Below, in pieces: positions 1 through 8,433 of a stretch of 64,000 nt of DNA. The notes beneath the pieces are model-generated. The model had not been told where the DNA came from. It saw nothing but the letters and a program-made list of their open reading frames with translations, and did not search any database. How positions within the stretch are numbered: position 1 is the stretch's first letter; the number at the start of each line of letters is the position of its first letter. The position numbers and the translations under genes are program-made. The DNA is from Cohnella silvisoli (GTDB taxonomy: Bacteria; Bacillota; Bacilli; Paenibacillales; Paenibacillaceae), in the NCBI RefSeq assembly GCF_021190915.1, contig NZ_JAIOAP010000002.1:62001-126000 (forward strand), read 5' to 3'.

Positions 1-24
1 TTAGCACGGAGAGAGCATGCTTAA

Positions 25-156
25 TCAGGGTAAGTTTTTGTTGATCCCATTTAAGCTGGGCGGGTATCGCACCATTTTTTTAACCTGTATTTCATGCTCT
101 CTCTCTTTGAACTTCGTGCTGCCCCGGTCCGTCTTCTGACCCTTATTATTAGTCAT
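25..156 (-). CDS. Small basic hypothetical protein, 43 aa
   Basis: A 43-codon frame opens with ATG at 156 and closes with TGA at 25-27. A strong ribosome site (AGGGGGTGAAACG) stands directly before the ATG, which is the main reason to accept it. The product starts MTNNKGQKTDRG, is rich in Lys, Arg and Glu, and has no membrane segment or signal peptide. I do not recognise the family. Nothing at the 3' side looks like a terminator within the first 24 bases. It could be the 3' member of a leader transcript or a degraded longer gene; a real small protein is my best reading. Confidence 0.45.
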   Translation of the reverse strand: MTNNKGQKTDRGSTKFKEREHEIQVKKMVRYPPSLNGINKNLP

Positions 157-353
157 CGTTTCACCCCCTGCCCTTCGGTCATAGAAGGGTTTCTTTGTAG
201 TTTTCCTATTTCCTCTGGTTTACAAACCTAATGACTCCCGCCATAATGAAAAGGACAAGAAAATAATATTCGGCAGCCGACACATTAATCTCAATAAAAG
301 GATAATCTAATTGAGGTCGGACATTGCAATAAAGTAAGGAGCACAATAGAGAT

Positions 354-1091
354 ATGAAACAAAAAATTATGTTTGATCTGGACGACACGTTAATATACTG
401 CAATAAATATTTTCATTTTATCCTTGATCAATTCTCGGATGAAATGACGACTTGGTATTCTTCCGCGGGAGTTACACGAGCTAACATCTTGGAGAAACAG
501 TCCGAGATCGATGTTGAACGCATTCAAGTCCAAGGCTTCAAAAGCGAACATTTCCCTCAATCGTTCGTGGATACGTATCGCTACTTTAAGAACATAACCG
601 GTCGGGCTGGCTCTTCGTTGGAAGAAGAAAAGCTCTGGAAGCTTGGCCAAAGCGTCTACGAGTTGGAAGTGGAGCCTTACCCCTTGATGGAGGAAACGCT
701 GGATTCGCTTGCAAGAGGCGGTCACGAGCTGCATCTCTATACTGGGGGCGACTCGCTCATACAACACAAGAAAATCGCGCATATGAAGCTTGAACGTTAT
801 TTCCAAGACCGGATTTACGTCAGACAGCATAAGAACACGGCTGCGTTGGAAGAAATATTGACCGATGGCCGATTTGAGCGCGGCAATACTTGGATGATCG
901 GCAATTCCGTGAGAACGGATGTCCTCCCCGCCCTGCAATGCGGCATTAACGCTGTATACCTAAAGCAGGAAGCCGAATGGACCTACAATGTGATTCCTAT
1001 TGATGCCAAGCCCATTGGCGCTTTTTTTACGCTTAATGCCTTGCCGCAGATTCCTCCGGCAATTAACGACTACCTGTACAAACAAGCCTGA
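354..1091 (+). CDS. HAD family hydrolase
   Basis: A 245-residue HAD-superfamily phosphohydrolase, probably cytosolic. Motif I is FDLDDTLIY near residue 7, with the two Asp that form the phospho-aspartyl intermediate. A Thr-Gly motif II (HLYTGGDS) lies near residue 130, and motif IV, MIGNSVRTDV, near residue 183. The 55-residue helical insert after motif I is a C1-type cap. A ribosome site (AAGGAG) precedes the ATG at a good distance. The gene is monocistronic and faces the sugar operon tail to tail. The substrate cannot be told from sequence; small phosphomonoesters such as nucleotides or sugar phosphates are typical of the family. Confidence 0.88.
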   Translation: MKQKIMFDLDDTLIYCNKYFHFILDQFSDEMTTWYSSAGVTRANILEKQSEIDVERIQVQGFKSEHFPQSFVDTYRYFKNITGRAGSSLEEEKLWKLGQSVYELEVEPYPLMEETLDSLARGGHELHLYTGGDSLIQHKKIAHMKLERYFQDRIYVRQHKNTAALEEILTDGRFERGNTWMIGNSVRTDVLPALQCGINAVYLKQEAEWTYNVIPIDAKPIGAFFTLNALPQIPPAINDYLYKQA

Positions 1092-1106
1092 CCTTCTGTC
1101 TTCACA

Positions 1107-1149
1107 AAAACCAGTTACGGAGAGATCTCTTATCTCCAGAACTGGTTTT
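1107..1149. terminator. Bidirectional intrinsic terminator
   Basis: Arms AAAACCAGTT and AACTGGTTTT pair, with a smaller inner hairpin. T-runs follow on both strands. It serves the HAD gene from the left and the sugar operon from the right. Confidence 0.85.
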
Positions 1150-1163
1150 TTGTTCTACTCCGT

Positions 1164-1985
1164 TCAGACGGTAATGGCGTCGCCGCGGAAAGCCTTCACT
1201 TTGTCCATCAGAGCTTTGACTCGGTTGACGTCTACGTGGTTCTCGAACACGCCTTCATATTTGAACGTTGTTCCCACCACTGCACCATCGGCAATCGCAA
1301 GCTGTCTTTCCACGTTTTCCATGCGAATTCCCGTATTGGCCAGCACCACGGTATTGTTGGCGGTTTTCTTAACCCGGATCAATATTTGGTCGTCCGTTTC
1401 GGCTCCTGCCGTCAGCCCCGACACGCACAAGGCATCCGGACGGTTATTGAATACGGTTGATTTAACAATGCTTTCTATTTCGCGGTCAGCTAAATATTTT
1501 GCCGCTTCGGGCACAATATTGAATAGCAGCTTCACGTCTTTGGCTCCAATTCGATGCTGGTGGCGAATCGTTTCTCCGACATTGGTGTTCCATATGCCAA
1601 AGTCGCTCGCATAGGCGCCGGTGAATATTTCACGGACGAATTTGGCACCCGTTGCCATGGCCAAGTCCAATGATTTCTTAGCGTCCCAAAGCACGTTCAC
1701 GCCGAAAGGAATTTGAATCAATGGCATCAATTCGCCAATAATTCGAGCCATAGCCGCTACCGTTTCCGTCTTGACATCGGTCAGGTAAGGCAAGCTGAAT
1801 TCGTTGGAGAACATAACGGCGTCGACTCCGCCCTCTTGCAGCGCCAAGAAGTCTTTCCTCGCCATTTCAATGACGTAGTCCATTCCTTTTTCATGATCGT
1901 ATAGAGGATCTCCCGGCAAAGGGAGCAGATGGCACATAGCAATGATCGCTTTTTCAGTTCCGATGACTTCTTTTAACCATGTCAT
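1164..1985 (-). CDS. BtpA/SgcQ family protein
   Basis: A 273-residue protein of the BtpA/SgcQ family, a TIM-barrel group named after a cyanobacterial photosystem I biogenesis factor and SgcQ of the E. coli sgc sugar operon. Family stretches include MCHLLPLPGDP near the N-terminus, FGVNVLWDAK mid-protein and a late VGTTFKYEG segment. Its biochemical activity is not established; the fold and setting would suit a sugar-phosphate aldolase or isomerase, which is inference. I chose ATG at 1985 because AGGAG lies 9 bases before it; a TTG at 1994 would sit on top of that site. It is the last gene of the operon, just before a terminator. Confidence 0.85.
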   Translation of the reverse strand: MTWLKEVIGTEKAIIAMCHLLPLPGDPLYDHEKGMDYVIEMARKDFLALQEGGVDAVMFSNEFSLPYLTDVKTETVAAMARIIGELMPLIQIPFGVNVLWDAKKSLDLAMATGAKFVREIFTGAYASDFGIWNTNVGETIRHQHRIGAKDVKLLFNIVPEAAKYLADREIESIVKSTVFNNRPDALCVSGLTAGAETDDQILIRVKKTANNTVVLANTGIRMENVERQLAIADGAVVGTTFKYEGVFENHVDVNRVKALMDKVKAFRGDAITV

Positions 1986-2029
1986 TTCACTCAACTCCTA
2001 TATAATAAGTTCCGATTTAATTAATGAGA

Positions 2030-2896
2030 TTAAGCTTTTCCTCTGCTGACTTTTACGAATACGGCGCTCAACATAAGCACGACCAGCAGCAAGACGTAGG
2101 ATAAGGCGGATGCATAACCTGTATCCAAGAAAGTGTAAGCTTGTTTGTAGATGTGATAGCTGATGACCTCAGTCGTTGTGCCCGGTCCACCTTTGGTCAA
2201 CACATAGATGAGATCGTAAGTTTTGAATGCGGTAATGACCCTGAACAACACAGCCACTACAATCGTTGCCTTCATCAGTGGCAAAGTAACGTTCCAGAAG
2301 GTTTGCAAGCGATTGGCCCCATCGATTTCGGCGGCTTCATAAGGCTCAACGGGCAAGGATACTAGTCCCGCTAATAGCAGCAAAATCATGAATGGAACTT
2401 GATGCCAAATATCCACCAAAACAACCGTTATCATCGCCCATTTTGCATCGCCCAACCAAGCCTGCCCTTCAATTCCGACAAGACTCAGCATGTAGTTGAT
2501 AATCCCCAAGTCCGGATGCAGCAGCAGTCGCCAAATCAATCCAACGGCAACCGGGGTAATCAGCATCGGGACGATAATTATGGTGAAAAATACTTTCTTT
2601 CCGTAAGTTATCCGATTTAACAAAATAGCGACGATAAGTCCGAACAGAAACTCCAGAGTGACGACAATTACCGTGAATATGACCGTTGTCCACGCCGATT
2701 TCAAGAAATAGGCGTCTTTGAACACTCTGATATAATTGTCGAACCCGATAAAGCTCCCCATGCCCTTAATCTTAAGGGAAGACGAGGTGAAGCTCATGAC
2801 CAGCGAATACAGCAAAGGATATACAACGGTAAGAAGCAGCAGCAGCACGGATGGGACAAAGAAAATCAAGAACTGCTTTCTTTTTTGGGACAGCAT
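2030..2896 (-). CDS. Carbohydrate ABC transporter permease (MalF type)
   Basis: A 288-residue inner-membrane permease of the CUT1 carbohydrate ABC importers. Six hydrophobic segments are visible, beginning with FLIFFVPSVLLLLLTVVYPL. The cytoplasmic EAA loop appears as EPYEAAEIDGANRLQTFWN, the contact point for the ATPase. AGGAGG precedes the ATG. It pairs with the MalG-type permease at 4263-5090 and the binding protein between them. No ATP-binding subunit is encoded in the operon, so a shared MsmX-type ATPase elsewhere is presumably used, as in several Bacillota CUT1 systems. Confidence 0.93.
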   Translation of the reverse strand: MLSQKRKQFLIFFVPSVLLLLLTVVYPLLYSLVMSFTSSSLKIKGMGSFIGFDNYIRVFKDAYFLKSAWTTVIFTVIVVTLEFLFGLIVAILLNRITYGKKVFFTIIIVPMLITPVAVGLIWRLLLHPDLGIINYMLSLVGIEGQAWLGDAKWAMITVVLVDIWHQVPFMILLLLAGLVSLPVEPYEAAEIDGANRLQTFWNVTLPLMKATIVVAVLFRVITAFKTYDLIYVLTKGGPGTTTEVISYHIYKQAYTFLDTGYASALSYVLLLVVLMLSAVFVKVSRGKA

Positions 2897-2943
2897 CGAC
2901 CAATCCTCCTTCCCCTAAGACGTTCCGAATGGATTATTTTCCG

Positions 2944-4248
2944 TTATTTCAAATCTTGTACTTCTTTAGCGACGGTATCCAGCGCGTCCTTCGAGGTTTT
3001 GCCGCCGGATACAGCTTCTGAAAGCTCGCGTCCCAGTATTTCTATCAACTGCGGCGCTTCAGAAATAATCGGGATCATACGGGATTCATCGATGACTTTT
3101 TGAACTTTCACATAATATTGATACTGACCAAGCACATCGTCATCCGCGAAGACGTCCTTGCGGGTTGGAGAACCTCCCTGCAGCGCGCGGTCTTTGGCAA
3201 TGTCGAATGATTCGATCCATTTCAAGAATTTCCATGAAGCCTCTTTGTCCTCGGCGTTCTTCGGAATCGCCCAGCCCCAGCCGCCGTTAAGGGAAGTCCC
3301 TCCGGGTACGCTGGCAATATCGACTTTGCCGGCTACTTTCGATTCGCTCTCATTATTCAATTTGGCAAGCATCCAGTTGTACGTAATGAAGGACGCCGCG
3401 TTACCTTGCGCGAACACGTTAAACGCTTCATCGAACCCGAATCCGGCAGAGCCTTTAGGCGCGGCATTGTTCATATTGTCGATGTATAAATCCAATGCTT
3501 TGATACCGCTCTCGTTGTTGATGACGGGTTTTCCGTCTTTTCCGTAGATATCTCCGCCCGAGCTATACAAATAATTGAGCCATTCGACGGAAATCGGATC
3601 GGGGCGCAGTCCCATCATGACGGAACCATACATCTTATCGCCTTTTTGCTTCGTGATGAATTTACTGATGTTTACGTATTCCTCCAAGGTGTCCGGAATC
3701 TTCATTTCCCTTCCGAATTCCGCCTGGTACTTGCTTTTCAGATCGGCATCTTCAAATACGTCTTTGCGGTAAATCAGAGACATCGCATAATTATAGAAGG
3801 GCAGCATGTACGTAGTGCCGTCGACTTGACCTACCATATCGAACATCGATTTCAAATAGACGCTCGTATCGAACTTGTCTCTTTGGATAAAGGTATCGAG
3901 CGGTTCCAGCCATCCGGCGCTCGTGAATTCTCCAACCCAGTAATTATCCACAACAATCAGATCGTAGCTGCTTGATGAGTTTACCAACTGAGGAACGAGT
4001 TTCTCATGCATAGCGGAATAATTAACGGCTTCGATATTTACCGCGATACCGGTTTCTTTCGTAAATTTAGCAATCTCTTTCTTAACGATATCCGTATCCG
4101 GGACGGATTCCATGAGGATGTTCAACTGTTTCTTACCTGAACCGGATGAAGCGGACCCGCCTGCCTCTTCCTTGTTTCCGGAACCGCAAGCGGACAACAA
4201 TGTCACTGTCATAACAATCGCCACTACACTGCACAACCACTTTTTCAT
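2944..4248 (-). CDS. Sugar ABC transporter substrate-binding lipoprotein
   Basis: A 434-residue extracellular solute-binding protein (family 1, MalE-like). It starts with a lipoprotein signal peptide and the lipobox LLSAC, so Cys21 would be lipidated and anchored to the outer face of the membrane. A Gly/Ser-rich linker follows, then the binding lobes, including a GGWGWAIPKNAEDKEASW stretch typical of the family. The frame stays open upstream, but ATG at 4248 gives the signal peptide and has AGAGGGGAC before it. It lies 14 bases after the MalG-type permease, so the two are co-transcribed. The ligand is unknown. Confidence 0.93.
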   Translation of the reverse strand: MKKWLCSVVAIVMTVTLLSACGSGNKEEAGGSASSGSGKKQLNILMESVPDTDIVKKEIAKFTKETGIAVNIEAVNYSAMHEKLVPQLVNSSSSYDLIVVDNYWVGEFTSAGWLEPLDTFIQRDKFDTSVYLKSMFDMVGQVDGTTYMLPFYNYAMSLIYRKDVFEDADLKSKYQAEFGREMKIPDTLEEYVNISKFITKQKGDKMYGSVMMGLRPDPISVEWLNYLYSSGGDIYGKDGKPVINNESGIKALDLYIDNMNNAAPKGSAGFGFDEAFNVFAQGNAASFITYNWMLAKLNNESESKVAGKVDIASVPGGTSLNGGWGWAIPKNAEDKEASWKFLKWIESFDIAKDRALQGGSPTRKDVFADDDVLGQYQYYVKVQKVIDESRMIPIISEAPQLIEILGRELSEAVSGGKTSKDALDTVAKEVQDLK

Positions 4249-4262
4249 CTGGAAGTCCCCTC

Positions 4263-5090
4263 TCATTTGACCGAGCCCATAGTCATTCCATTCACCAAAT
4301 ACTTTTGAATAAACAATGAAAGTACAATAACCGGAAGAATGATAATAACGGTTGCTGCGCAAAGCTGGGCAATCATGACTCCTTGTTGTGTTTCCATGTT
4401 GGCGATGGCCACTGGCAAAGTACGCGATCCGGTTCCCGTTAAAACAAGCGCAAAAAGAAATTCGTTCCACGCCATCAAAAAGCTCAAAATTCCTGCAGCC
4501 ATAATACCGGGCGCCGCCAACGGCAGCACAACCCTTGTAAAGGCTTGCATTTTCGTGCATCCATCCATCTCGCAAGCTTCATCCAGATCTTTAGGTATCG
4601 TCTCGAAAAAACCGATCAGCAGCCAGATCATATACGGAAGGCTGAAGGACAAATACGTTACGATCAATGAAAACCACGAATCCATCAGTCCCAGTTTCTT
4701 GATGACCATGAAGATCGGGATAACCATGACGATCGGCGGAAGCATTTGGGTACCTAGAATCGCGATTCTGAGAAAGTTGCCGCCTGCCGTTCGACGTGCA
4801 ATCCAGAAAGCCGCCATAGCTCCGATGAACACCGCGATAAGCGTCGAAATGAGCGATATGCCAAAGCTATTCAGAAAATAACGGCCAAACGGATTGTCGG
4901 AAAATATAGCTTTGTAGTTGTCCATCGTTGGCCGCACAAACCATTGCGGAGGAATCTGATAAGCAACTACTTTAGTCGTAAATGACGTGCGGATGATCCA
5001 TAGAATGGGTAGCAAAAAGATTAAAGCGCATACAACCAATGCAGCATACGTAAAGCCATCCAGCAGTTTGTTTTGCAGTTTTGCGCTCAT
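4263..5090 (-). CDS. Carbohydrate ABC transporter permease (MalG type)
   Basis: A 275-residue permease of the CUT1 family and partner of the MalF-type protein. It carries six membrane segments and the EAA motif DLDEACEMDGCTKMQAF. The usual C-terminal VNGMTMGSVK ending, which touches the ATPase in MalG, is intact. GGGGGAGGTGA precedes the ATG; the spacing to the HAD gene upstream is 10 bases, so it is read through in the same operon. Confidence 0.93.
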   Translation of the reverse strand: MSAKLQNKLLDGFTYAALVVCALIFLLPILWIIRTSFTTKVVAYQIPPQWFVRPTMDNYKAIFSDNPFGRYFLNSFGISLISTLIAVFIGAMAAFWIARRTAGGNFLRIAILGTQMLPPIVMVIPIFMVIKKLGLMDSWFSLIVTYLSFSLPYMIWLLIGFFETIPKDLDEACEMDGCTKMQAFTRVVLPLAAPGIMAAGILSFLMAWNEFLFALVLTGTGSRTLPVAIANMETQQGVMIAQLCAATVIIILPVIVLSLFIQKYLVNGMTMGSVK

Positions 5091-5100
5091 TCTAATCGGT

Positions 5101-5862
5101 TCACCTCCCCCGCAAAACTTCGATTTCCTCTAATGAAGATAGGATACAGCTCGCATAAGGCTCCATCTTCTTGCTCATATCCTCGTCGTCCGGTATCCCG
5201 ATTCCAATACACCCCGCCTGCTTTGCCATGAGAACGTCGACAAAAGAATCGCCGATCATCAACATTTTCTCCAACGGGGTCTGACAACACTCGGAAGCCA
5301 GCCAAAGCATATCCGGATTCGGCTTGCCCCGCTTCACATCGGCAGGCGTGATGATAAATTTCAAAGAGTCGATATCGGCAAACTTCTTGATTGAAGCGCG
5401 AGTTCTCTCCTCATCGTCCGAAGTCGCAATTCCGTAAGGAATGCCGGCATCCGCCAGCTTTTGAAATATTGCAGGAAAACCAGGCTTGGGCAGAAGAGCT
5501 TCCGACAGTTCGAAAGCATGATCGGAATCCCGAAACGCTTCGACCGCCCATTGTCTGCATTGTCCCCAATCGGCTGCTGTCGCGGTTCTAATCATGGAAG
5601 CCGTCACGACGATCTCTTCCTGAGGAGAAGCCAATGCGAATATGCCGTTGGGGTCAATCCAAATAGGCTGTTCCTGTTGACATTGGACACCAAACACCTC
5701 GCACCATTGTTCCCCTGGGAAGTTCTCATGCAGCATCAGACGGTCCAAGCGCACCTTGGCCAAACATTTCCAGAAATGCTGCGAATCGAAAAGCAACCCG
5801 TCCTTATCAAAAACAACGGCTTCCACTTCATACCGCTTCGTACCCACCCGCACAATCGTCAC
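5101..5862 (-). CDS. HAD family phosphatase of the sugar operon
   Basis: A 253-residue HAD hydrolase close to the phosphoglycolate/beta-phosphoglucomutase branch. Motif I is FDKDGLLFDS near residue 18, with a helical cap after it; motif II is IATSDDEE, motif III the Lys of VKRGKPNPDM, and motif IV MIGDSFVDV. It starts with GTG at 5862, overlapping the stop of the upstream SDR gene as GTGA, a sign of translational coupling. Within the operon it could dephosphorylate or isomerise a sugar-phosphate intermediate. The exact substrate is not visible. Confidence 0.88.
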   Translation of the reverse strand: MTIVRVGTKRYEVEAVVFDKDGLLFDSQHFWKCLAKVRLDRLMLHENFPGEQWCEVFGVQCQQEQPIWIDPNGIFALASPQEEIVVTASMIRTATAADWGQCRQWAVEAFRDSDHAFELSEALLPKPGFPAIFQKLADAGIPYGIATSDDEERTRASIKKFADIDSLKFIITPADVKRGKPNPDMLWLASECCQTPLEKMLMIGDSFVDVLMAKQAGCIGIGIPDDEDMSKKMEPYASCILSSLEEIEVLRGR

Positions 5863-6641
5863 ACCAAATCCGCTCCGCCGGTTACATCCAAAGCTTCTCC
5901 AGTTATGAAGTCCGCTTCCGGAGAAACTAGAAATCCGACAGCCTTCGCCACGTCGTCAGCCGTACAAAGCCTTCCGAGCGGCGTATTGCGAATATACTCG
6001 TCTTTTACTTCCTGTTGCGTCATCTGACGCAGTTCAGCTTCCCATTCCAGCTCTCTTTCTTGCATGCTTGTCTTAACGTAACCCGGACACACGCAGTTAA
6101 CCGTAATTCCATGCGGAGCCAATTCCATTGCCGCGCTTTTGGTGAAGCCGATAACTCCCCACTTCGAAGCCGCATAGTGGGCAAGGAGCGGAACTCCTCT
6201 TTTACCTGCCATCGAAGCCGTATTGACGATTTTCCCGGAGCCCTGATTTTTCATGTAAGGGATCGCTGCCTGTGTGCAGAAAAATACTCCTTTAAGATTG
6301 ACATCGAAGTTGAAATCCCATTCCTTCTCCGTCAAGTTTTCAATCGTATTCATCGTGGAAACCCCGGCATTATTGATCAAAATATCAAGAGTGCCATAGG
6401 TTGAGACAATCTCTTTAAAGACCTGCTCGACATTCTGCCGATTGGTCACATCCAAAGCTATGGCACGATGTGGCTTTCCATTGACGGGTAATTCTCTTAC
6501 CGTGTCCTCCGCCGCCTCTAATCGAACATCCGAGACGACGACCGTCGCTCCGAATGACGCCAGCTTCAATGCGATACTTTTGCCGATTCCTGCTCCTGCT
6601 CCCGTTACCAAGGCGATGGTGTTGTTCTTGAAAATCTGCAT
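5859..6641 (-). CDS. SDR family NAD(P)-dependent oxidoreductase
   Basis: A 260-residue classical short-chain dehydrogenase. The nucleotide-binding motif TGAGAGIGK is near residue 14, NNAG near residue 92, and the catalytic Tyr and Lys are in HYAASK near residue 157. VVVSDVR at the end of strand 2 has an Asp, which usually favours NAD over NADP. The ending GEALDVTGGADLV is typical of polyol and gluconate dehydrogenases. GGGGAGAG precedes the ATG. It sits 15 bases after the FGGY kinase gene, suggesting oxidation of a polyol or sugar acid linked to the kinase reaction. Confidence 0.92.
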   Translation of the reverse strand: MQIFKNNTIALVTGAGAGIGKSIALKLASFGATVVVSDVRLEAAEDTVRELPVNGKPHRAIALDVTNRQNVEQVFKEIVSTYGTLDILINNAGVSTMNTIENLTEKEWDFNFDVNLKGVFFCTQAAIPYMKNQGSGKIVNTASMAGKRGVPLLAHYAASKWGVIGFTKSAAMELAPHGITVNCVCPGYVKTSMQERELEWEAELRQMTQQEVKDEYIRNTPLGRLCTADDVAKAVGFLVSPEADFITGEALDVTGGADLV

Positions 6642-6656
6642 GTTGGATTCTCTCCC

Positions 6657-8156
6657 CTAGTAAATTTGATTAACATCGTGAAATGACGGCAGCAACTGCC
6701 GATACAAATCACGGTATATCTGATAGGTTTTATCGTAAACGTCCATATGGGACGGGATTGGCTTGAAATCTCTGTATTGATTCAGAAAACCGTGAATTTG
6801 CGACCAATCCGAGAATAAACCCGTTGAGATTCCCGCCAAGAAGGCAACTCCCAATGCTGAACCCGGATGAGAAGGGAACGACCTGATTTCGGATTTCAGG
6901 ACATCCGCAGCGATCTGGCACCAAAATTTACTTTTGGCTCCGCCGTTGGTGGCAAAAATCCTTTTGGGATGATAGCCCTGCTGCGCAAGCACTTCGACGT
7001 GATGCCTGAATCCATAAATGACGGCTTCCAATATCGCCCTGAAAATATGCCCGCGGCCATGAGACAGCGTGAGACCAAACAGCACCCCTCGAGCTTCGGG
7101 ATCGAATAAGGGCGTCTTTTCACCTAGAAAATACGGTAGAATGATAAGCCCGTCCGAGCCCGGCCTTGTTTTTTCCGCAGCAGCGTCAAGCTCCTTGAAA
7201 ATATCGTCCGACTGCTCGTTCAGAATGTCCTTGATATACCATTTCACCAATGAACCGCTTGACGACATGCAGCCGTTCATCAAATGTTTATCGGGAACCA
7301 CATGCCGATCGTAAAACAATTCCGGAGTCGTTCTAACCTCGTTGGTACAATAGAGAATATCTCCCGCGCCGCCGAATTTGATCAACAAATCACCTTCATC
7401 GACGATTCCTGCAGCCAGCGTGGAAGCCACATGATCCGCGCTACCAGCAACGATGGGGATATCCTTTGCCAACCCGGTCAATGTTGCCGCTTCCTTTGTT
7501 AGAGTTCCCACGATATCCCCCGATAGACGTACCTTAGGAAACATGGACGGATTGATTCCGTAGCTTTTCATTTGTTCGGTTAACCAAGCTTGGCTATAAA
7601 TATCATAGAGTCCGCTTTCAACCGCCCAGTTCACTTCGATCGAAGGGGTGTCCGTCAATTTGTAAGTGATATAGTCATAAGAGCCCATAATCGTAACGCT
7701 CTTATTCCACGTCTCAGGTTCATTGGCTTTGAGCCACAATAACCTCGGCAATACATGCTGCTGGTTCGTATATCCTCCGGTCGCTTGGAACAATTGCTGT
7801 TGATCGATTCTTTGTTTCAACCATTCTATTTCTTTGACGGAACGCGCATCGTTTTGCTGAATGGAATTACGCACCGGCCGTCCGTTCTTGTCTAACAATA
7901 CGATGGCCGGAACCATGCCGCTAACTCCAATGACATCAATTCGACTAGCTGCGTCAGGTACTTCTTCTACGATCCGTCGGATAACGGTAATCGTGTTGTT
8001 CCACCAATCCTCCGTCCGTTCTTCCGCCCACCCGATGTGTTCCGAAATCAAATCGTGCGCAGCGCTCGTTTCATACACGATTTCCTGGCGGTCAGAGATC
8101 AGAATCGCCTTTACGGACGTTGTTCCGATATCGATTCCCAGAGCGTAACGATTCAA
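6657..8156 (-). CDS. FGGY family carbohydrate kinase
   Basis: A 499-residue kinase of the FGGY family, nearest in appearance to xylulokinase. The phosphate-1 motif GIDIGTTSVKA is at the N-terminus; the adenosine region GGGAKSKFW has the form GGAKSKFW near residue 400, and ADVLKSEI follows. It transfers phosphate from ATP to a sugar or polyol in the cytosol. The frame is open 17 codons upstream, but TTG at 8156 is the likely start because GAGGTGA lies 6 bases before it and the protein then begins right at the first beta strand. It is the first gene of the operon. Confidence 0.9.
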   Translation of the reverse strand: MNRYALGIDIGTTSVKAILISDRQEIVYETSAAHDLISEHIGWAEERTEDWWNNTITVIRRIVEEVPDAASRIDVIGVSGMVPAIVLLDKNGRPVRNSIQQNDARSVKEIEWLKQRIDQQQLFQATGGYTNQQHVLPRLLWLKANEPETWNKSVTIMGSYDYITYKLTDTPSIEVNWAVESGLYDIYSQAWLTEQMKSYGINPSMFPKVRLSGDIVGTLTKEAATLTGLAKDIPIVAGSADHVASTLAAGIVDEGDLLIKFGGAGDILYCTNEVRTTPELFYDRHVVPDKHLMNGCMSSSGSLVKWYIKDILNEQSDDIFKELDAAAEKTRPGSDGLIILPYFLGEKTPLFDPEARGVLFGLTLSHGRGHIFRAILEAVIYGFRHHVEVLAQQGYHPKRIFATNGGAKSKFWCQIAADVLKSEIRSFPSHPGSALGVAFLAGISTGLFSDWSQIHGFLNQYRDFKPIPSHMDVYDKTYQIYRDLYRQLLPSFHDVNQIY

Positions 8157-8254
8157 ATCGTTCACCTCAATTGTTAAAATCAAGTTATTATCGCTATTTC
8201 TAATCAATCACATATCATGTCACTTTTTGTAACACTTTATTGATTTCTGATTAA

Positions 8255-8283
8255 AATATATCATTCATGTTCGTTTTGGTCAA
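8255..8283 (-). promoter_or_regulatory. Promoter of the sugar operon
   Basis: On the minus strand, TTGACC (8278-8283) and TATATT (8255-8260) are 17 bases apart. This is a good sigma-A promoter about 100 bases before the kinase start. Confidence 0.65.
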
Positions 8284-8296
8284 TATATTTATTGTT

Positions 8297-8337
8297 ATGA
8301 TCGTTGAATAATCAAGTTACGATCATTTAACGATCAT
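8297..8337. promoter_or_regulatory. Candidate operator cluster for the DeoR-type regulator
   Basis: ATGATCGTT at 8297-8305 is inverted as AACGATCAT at 8329-8337, with another ACGATCAT at 8319-8326. Between them is TTGAATAATCAA (8304-8315), which recurs inverted at 9205-9216 before the regulator gene. The cluster lies 14 bases upstream of the operon's -35 box. Confidence 0.55.
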
Positions 8338-8363
8338 TCGCGAATTTAATTGTGAGATCTAAC

Positions 8364-8388
8364 GAAAAAAAGACGGGTTTCCCCCGCC
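8364..8388 (-). terminator. Terminator of the DeoR-type regulator gene
   Basis: Read on the minus strand, GGCGGG and CCCGTC pair around a short loop and seven T follow. Confidence 0.65.
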
Positions 8389-8433
8389 TCTCTCCAGCTA
8401 CTATTCAATTGTTCTCATTATTTCGTATTCCTA

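Noticed and set aside
206-403. 65-codon minus-strand frame with hydrophobic stretches
   Set aside because: It begins inside the HAD gene, has no ribosome site, and no shorter start in the gap has one.
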